Assembly (NCBI GenBank): GCA_900319885.1 | Contig: ONQH01000052.1 | Span: forward strand, 1-15,810 | From: Candidatus Avelusimicrobium ruminicola | Lineage (GTDB): Bacteria > Elusimicrobiota > Elusimicrobia > Elusimicrobiales > Elusimicrobiaceae | DNA length: 15,810 bases | Direction of reading: 5' to 3' | In this document: positions 10,078 to 15,810 of the stretch, piece after piece | Position numbering within the stretch: position 1 is the stretch's first letter | Layout of the letters: each line of letters opens with the position of its first letter | Notes under the pieces: model-generated | Databases searched by the model: none | What the model saw: only the letters and a program-made list of their open reading frames with translations | Told to the model about the DNA's origin: nothing | Position numbers and translations under genes: made by a program

Positions 10078-10250
10078 ATTCTTTAATCCTATAGATGCGA
10101 AACAGTGTAAATAACACTTGCGCTTTTCTAAAAGTTATCTAACGTTGGAAATGATGCGATGACCCACCTAGTAAGTGACGAGCAGGATTCCAGCGGGAAA
10201 GGAGGAGTTGAGAAGTAACTAATCCTTTCACGATTTGTTCTTTTATAATT
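10076..10250 (+). other. 23S-5S spacer with 3' strand of the pre-23S stem
   Basis: Bases 10076-10096, 10122-10133 and 10132-10142 are the partners of the 23S leader segments. Further on, GAAAGGA (10197-10203) pairs with TCCTTTC (10223-10229), with AGTT/AACT inside, giving a separate hairpin without a T run. No tRNA or protein gene is present. Confidence 0.65.
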
Positions 10251-10263
10251 AAGAGGCTTTAAT

Positions 10264-10387
10264 GAGATCGATATTAATTCCGATAAGGTCACACCCGTTC
10301 CCATTCCGAACACGGCAGTTAAGCTTATCAGGGTCGATGGTATTGGCACCCAATTCGGTGCTGAGAGAGTAGATCGGTGTCGGTCTC
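10264..10387 (+). rRNA. rrf: 5S ribosomal RNA
   Basis: Contains the conserved CACACCCGTTCCCATTCCGA, ACACGGCAGTTAAGC and GAGAGTAGATCGGTG segments of 5S. Helix I is formed by GAGATCGA with its downstream partner near 10380-10387. Mature ends are uncertain by a few bases because the terminal helix continues into flanking DNA as a 21-bp stem (10251-10271 with 10380-10400), likely a processing site. Confidence 0.93.
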
Positions 10388-10411
10388 ATTAAAGCCTCTT
10401 ATCCATTTTAT

Positions 10412-10439
10412 ATCCCCCTTTTGTTGAAGGGGGATTTTT
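10412..10439 (+). terminator. rRNA operon terminator
   Basis: ATCCCCCTT (10412-10420) pairs perfectly with AAGGGGGAT (10427-10435) over a 6-nt loop and runs into TTTTT. On the minus strand the hairpin is not followed by T, so it mainly ends rRNA transcription and only lies downstream of the convergent minus-strand gene. Confidence 0.92.
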
Positions 10440-10451
10440 GTTTGTAGAAAA

Positions 10452-11102
10452 TTATTTTTCTTTTTGGGTAGACTCTATGAAATGGTTGGTAATCTTTTGA
10501 CCGGCAGGGTTTATGCTGGAGTTTCTGATAAAGATTATTTTTCTGGACGGGTCTACATCAGCAAAAACCTGCTGATTATAGGGTTCAATATAAAAACGAT
10601 ACCCGGCCCCACGCCCTAGTTTTTCCATAGGCAACTCTTGGTTGGGATGTAGTAAAAAGTGGATCAGAGCCTGTTTGGTGGACGTTGTCACATGGGGAGC
10701 ATCCACTAAAACAACTTTATAATTAGAAAAGGCAGGGCTTTTTGCAATAGCCTGTGCAATAGCGGGGTATAAATCCGCGCGGTTTTTGCCGGAAAATACA
10801 AAAGCTTCATGGGCAGAATTGATGGCCAATGCAACGGCTCCCCCCGCCAGAAGTGTACCTGCAGCAGGTCCCCCGGCAATGCCAAAGAGTTCAAGAGAAA
10901 AGGCCGATACGCTACCAAACGTCATGCCTTTGGCCAGCTTTTGGCTTACCTGCCCTCGTGTAAGTTCTCTATTCTGTGCAGTTGCTTCTTGTATAGCACG
11001 TCTGTACAAAAAATCTGTTTTGATTTTCCGCTGCGCGTACGACAAATTAGATAGTAGTAACAGGCAAACAGACACAGTTGTCCACTTATATTGTTTGTTC
11101 AT
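10452..11102 (-). CDS. Exported protein of unknown function, 216 aa
   Basis: I recognise no family. The start is supported by AGAGGG (plus-strand 11107-11112) four bases before the ATG. A signal peptide is visible (hydrophobic core about 8-20, SYA cleavage site near 23). A basic, helical region (about 24-58) precedes a Gly/Ala-rich hydrophobic stretch (about 62-97) long enough to cross a membrane, perhaps as a hairpin. The remainder (about 105-216) looks like a small alpha/beta domain with YKVVLVDAPHV, YRFYIEPYNQQVFADVD and RKIIFIRNS strands. It faces the rRNA operon tail to tail and is divergent from rplJ, so it is transcribed alone. It is probably periplasmic or inner-membrane anchored. Confidence 0.75.
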   Translation of the reverse strand: MNKQYKWTTVSVCLLLLSNLSYAQRKIKTDFLYRRAIQEATAQNRELTRGQVSQKLAKGMTFGSVSAFSLELFGIAGGPAAGTLLAGGAVALAINSAHEAFVFSGKNRADLYPAIAQAIAKSPAFSNYKVVLVDAPHVTTSTKQALIHFLLHPNQELPMEKLGRGAGYRFYIEPYNQQVFADVDPSRKIIFIRNSSINPAGQKITNHFIESTQKEK

Positions 11103-11148
11103 ATATCCCTCTAAATATATTTTATATGGTTTATTTCTGTTTACACAG

Positions 11149-11160
11149 GGTCTTAAGACC
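11149..11160. promoter_or_regulatory. 12-bp perfect palindrome between divergent genes
   Basis: GGTCTTAAGACC is fully self-complementary. It lies about 47 bp upstream of the minus-strand start codon, roughly at the -35 of that gene, and about 50 bp upstream of the rplJ -35. A dimeric regulator site is possible; a single 12-mer is weak evidence. Confidence 0.35.
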
Positions 11161-11174
11161 TAAACTGTTTAAAA

Positions 11175-11204
11175 GAAGGGCCTATCCAAAGATGGGTCTT
11201 TTTG
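11175..11204 (+). terminator. Terminator-like hairpin upstream of the rplJ promoter
   Basis: 11175-11186 pairs with 11191-11202 (several G-U pairs) over a CAAA loop, and the 3' arm merges into TTTTT (11199-11203). It reads in the plus direction although no plus-strand gene directly precedes it. It may stop leftover rRNA read-through before the rplJ promoter. Confidence 0.5.
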
Positions 11205-11206
11205 TC

Positions 11207-11236
11207 TTGCAAGTTTATATGATTTTTTGTTATAAT
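11207..11236 (+). promoter_or_regulatory. Promoter of rplJ-rplL-rpoB
   Basis: TTGCAA (11207-11212), an 18-nt spacer and a perfect TATAAT (11231-11236) with an upstream TGT (extended -10). The start is predicted near 11243, leaving a 5' leader of about 207 nt. Confidence 0.7.
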
Positions 11237-11242
11237 ATAACT

Positions 11243-11449
11243 ATAATCCGCGGATAATACGGTGCAACAAAGTTGCATTTGGCGGATAAAACTGATAAAA
11301 TATATCAGTTGAAGTTTGAACAGATTTTTACGAGAACCATAACTCCTCCGACGAGAAATCAACGGAAAGGGGGTTTGTGGCTGTCGTTTTCTCTGTCTTT
11401 TTGAAGACGAGAAAAGACGCTGTTCTCGTTAAAAAAACAGGCAAATAAA
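11243..11449 (+). promoter_or_regulatory. Likely L10-binding leader of the rplJ operon
   Basis: A structured leader of about 207 nt. CTGATA/TATCAG forms a small hairpin near 11290-11306. A strong hairpin at 11387-11415 pairs TTTTCTC/GAGAAAA and GTCTT/AAGAC around a bulged T. CTGTT/AACAG closes a stem next to the start codon. In many bacteria the L10-L7/L12 complex binds such a leader and represses its own operon; that role here is inferred from position and structure. The ribosome site is weak (ACAGG, 8 nt before ATG), as expected for a regulated start. Confidence 0.55.
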
Positions 11450-11971
11450 ATGAACCTGACAAAAGACCAAAAGAAACAAAAGTCGCAAGACTTAGCTTCT
11501 GAAATTACTTCTACGGGCACCCTGTTCTTCACCTCTTATCAAGGGTTGAAGTTCGTGGACATGGCCGATTTACGCGCCACCTTAGCTCCTACCGGGGCCA
11601 AGTTCCGCGTGGAACGCAACGCCATCGTAGAACATGCTATCAGCCAGGCCAAAATTGAAGGAGCCGATACGAAGCTCTTCCAAGGGCCGACCGCTATTGC
11701 CGTCGGTGGCGATATTGCTGCCGTGGCCAAAGCGTTGGTAGATTTTCAGAAGAAGAATGCGGCTTTGAAGCTGCGTGCTTGCTATAGTGAAGGGGTCTGG
11801 TACGATGAGGCTCAAGTTAAACAACTCGCTACCATTGGTACGAAGGAAGAAAACTTGTCCAAATTGGCCGGCGCGTTGTACAACGCGGTTGCCCAATCCG
11901 CGCAAGTATTGCAAGCTCCGATCCGGGATTTTGCCTACGTTATCAAAGCTTTGGAAGACAAGCAGAAATAA
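11450..11971 (+). CDS. rplJ: 50S ribosomal protein L10
   Basis: Base of the ribosomal stalk: binds 23S rRNA helices 42-44 and carries the L7/L12 dimers through its C-terminal helix. The 173-residue length is normal. Typical features are the N-terminal MNLTKDQKKQ helix, the LFFTSYQGL strand, the LRATLAPTGAKFRVERNAIVEHA segment, the LFQGPTAIAVGGD loop, and the C-terminal Ala-rich helix that docks L12. It is first in the operon, with rplL 152 nt downstream and rpoB after that. The gene also acts as the probable autorepressor through the leader upstream. Confidence 0.97.
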   Translation: MNLTKDQKKQKSQDLASEITSTGTLFFTSYQGLKFVDMADLRATLAPTGAKFRVERNAIVEHAISQAKIEGADTKLFQGPTAIAVGGDIAAVAKALVDFQKKNAALKLRACYSEGVWYDEAQVKQLATIGTKEENLSKLAGALYNAVAQSAQVLQAPIRDFAYVIKALEDKQK

Positions 11972-12123
11972 CGCGTCAGGTTTTCAGTTGGCCTTCGTAG
12001 CCAACTGAAAATCGGTAAAATCTAAACCCGCCACGTGCGGTAGTAGTCCGAAAGGATAAAGGTACGGGCTTAACTAGGTTAAGCAGAAGGCCGCTACTCT
12101 AGAAATAAAAGGAAAAAATAAAA
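11972..12123 (+). promoter_or_regulatory. Highly structured rplJ-rplL intergenic RNA
   Basis: Four hairpins in 152 nt: a perfect 12-bp stem at 11981-11992/12000-12011; CCGC/GCGG at 12028-12040; a C(GAAA)G tetraloop hairpin TCC/GGA at 12047-12056; and GCTTAAC/GTTAAGC with a 3-nt loop at 12068-12084. AGTAG (12042-12046) pairs with CTACT (12094-12098), enclosing the last two in a three-way junction. No promoter hexamers are obvious, so it is probably part of the rplJ transcript. It may set the high L12:L10 ratio through mRNA processing or stability. I do not know a named RNA family for it. Confidence 0.55.
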
Positions 12124-12510
12124 ATGGCTAAAATGACCAAAGATGAATTAGTAAACGCGATCGCTGAACTGACCGTGTTAGAACTTTCTGAACTCGTGAA
12201 AGCGATTGAAGAAAAATTCGGTGTAAAAGCTGCTGCTCCGGCCGTAGCTGTTGCCGCTGCCCCCGCTGCTGGTGGTGCCGCTGCCGCTGAAGAAAAAGAC
12301 GAATTCAACGTCGTGTTGACCGCTGTAGACGCTGCCAAAAAAATCGGCGTAATTAAAGTAGTGCGCGAAATCACCGGTTTAGGCCTCAAAGAAGCCAAAG
12401 ACTTGGTTGAAGGCGCCCCCAAAGCGGTAAAAGAAAACGTTGCCAAAGCCGAAGCTGAAGAACTCAAAAAGAAAATCACTGAAGCCGGCGGTACCGTAGA
12501 ACTCAAATAA
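12124..12510 (+). CDS. rplL: 50S ribosomal protein L7/L12
   Basis: Flexible stalk protein that recruits translation GTPases; present in multiple dimers per ribosome. It has 128 residues: an N-terminal dimerisation and L10-binding domain (about 1-35), an Ala/Pro/Gly-rich hinge (about 36-56), and the C-terminal factor-binding domain (about 58-128) with [32 protein letters not shown] and TVELK. An A-rich ribosome site AAAGGA near 12108 precedes the ATG. Codon use is typical of a highly expressed gene. A GC-rich hairpin follows before rpoB. Confidence 0.98.
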   Translation: MAKMTKDELVNAIAELTVLELSELVKAIEEKFGVKAAAPAVAVAAAPAAGGAAAAEEKDEFNVVLTAVDAAKKIGVIKVVREITGLGLKEAKDLVEGAPKAVKENVAKAEAEELKKKITEAGGTVELK

Positions 12511-12525
12511 TCAACCGACTCATTT

Positions 12526-12554
12526 AATCCCATCCCCCTTGTGGGGGTGGGATT
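12526..12554 (+). terminator. Attenuator-like hairpin between rplL and rpoB
   Basis: AATCCC-A-CCCCC (with one bulged T) pairs with GGGGG-T-GGGATT around a TTGT loop. It is very stable but has no T run after it, so it should reduce but not stop transcription or serve as an RNase cut site. A partial terminator at this place, which lowers rpoB relative to rplL, is known in E. coli. Confidence 0.6.
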
Positions 12555-12628
12555 ACGTACCGTAAAGGTACTGGCGAAAAGTGTTGTGCGTTGCTCTATT
12601 CGCCCGATACAGCAGGAAGAACTTAGAA

Positions 12629-15810
<3,182 letters not shown>

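Overview
The window is about 15.8 kb of a bacterial chromosome from a moderately AT-rich genome. It holds a complete rRNA operon joined to the L10/L12/RNA polymerase beta gene cluster. The 16S gene, the clean 16S-tRNAIle-tRNAAla-23S-5S order, tRNAs without encoded CCA, and general gene content suggest a gut-type Elusimicrobiota (Elusimicrobium-like). That assignment comes from memory of such sequences, not from a search, and is tentative. I see no phage, insertion sequence or CRISPR array.

Region by region. (1) 1-2115: the C-terminal part of a GlcF/LutA-like Fe-S oxidoreductase subunit that has lost nearly all its cluster cysteines, followed 3 nt later by a GAF/HD-GYP protein. (2) 2242-3321: mnmA, the tRNA U34 2-thiolase. 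(3) 3379-3574: a compact, self-contained transcription unit. It has a strong promoter whose -35/-10 spacer is a perfect 19-nt palindrome, a roughly 160-nt transcript that folds as a long rod, and a strong intrinsic terminator. This is the best candidate for an undescribed element: a regulated small RNA with 6S-like shape, or a leaderless 32-residue peptide. (4) 3603-4064: an exported Lys/Ala/Pro-rich small protein with its own terminator. (5) About 4150-4999: an 850-nt rRNA leader with three to four tandem promoters, two built from shared repeats, and several hairpins. (6) 5000-10400: the rrn operon, with boxA-like elements before 16S, tRNAIle and 23S, a long pre-23S closing stem and a 21-bp stem enclosing 5S, then a terminator. 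(7) 10452-11102, minus strand: an exported protein of unknown function. (8) 11207-15810: promoter, L10-leader-like region, rplJ, a highly structured 152-nt spacer, rplL, an attenuator-like hairpin, and rpoB, which runs off the window.

Most of the window makes the translation and transcription machinery: rRNA, two tRNAs, a tRNA-modifying enzyme, two ribosomal stalk proteins and the RNA polymerase beta subunit. The usual secE-nusG-rplK-rplA genes are not upstream of rplJ; the minus-strand gene and the rRNA operon are there instead.
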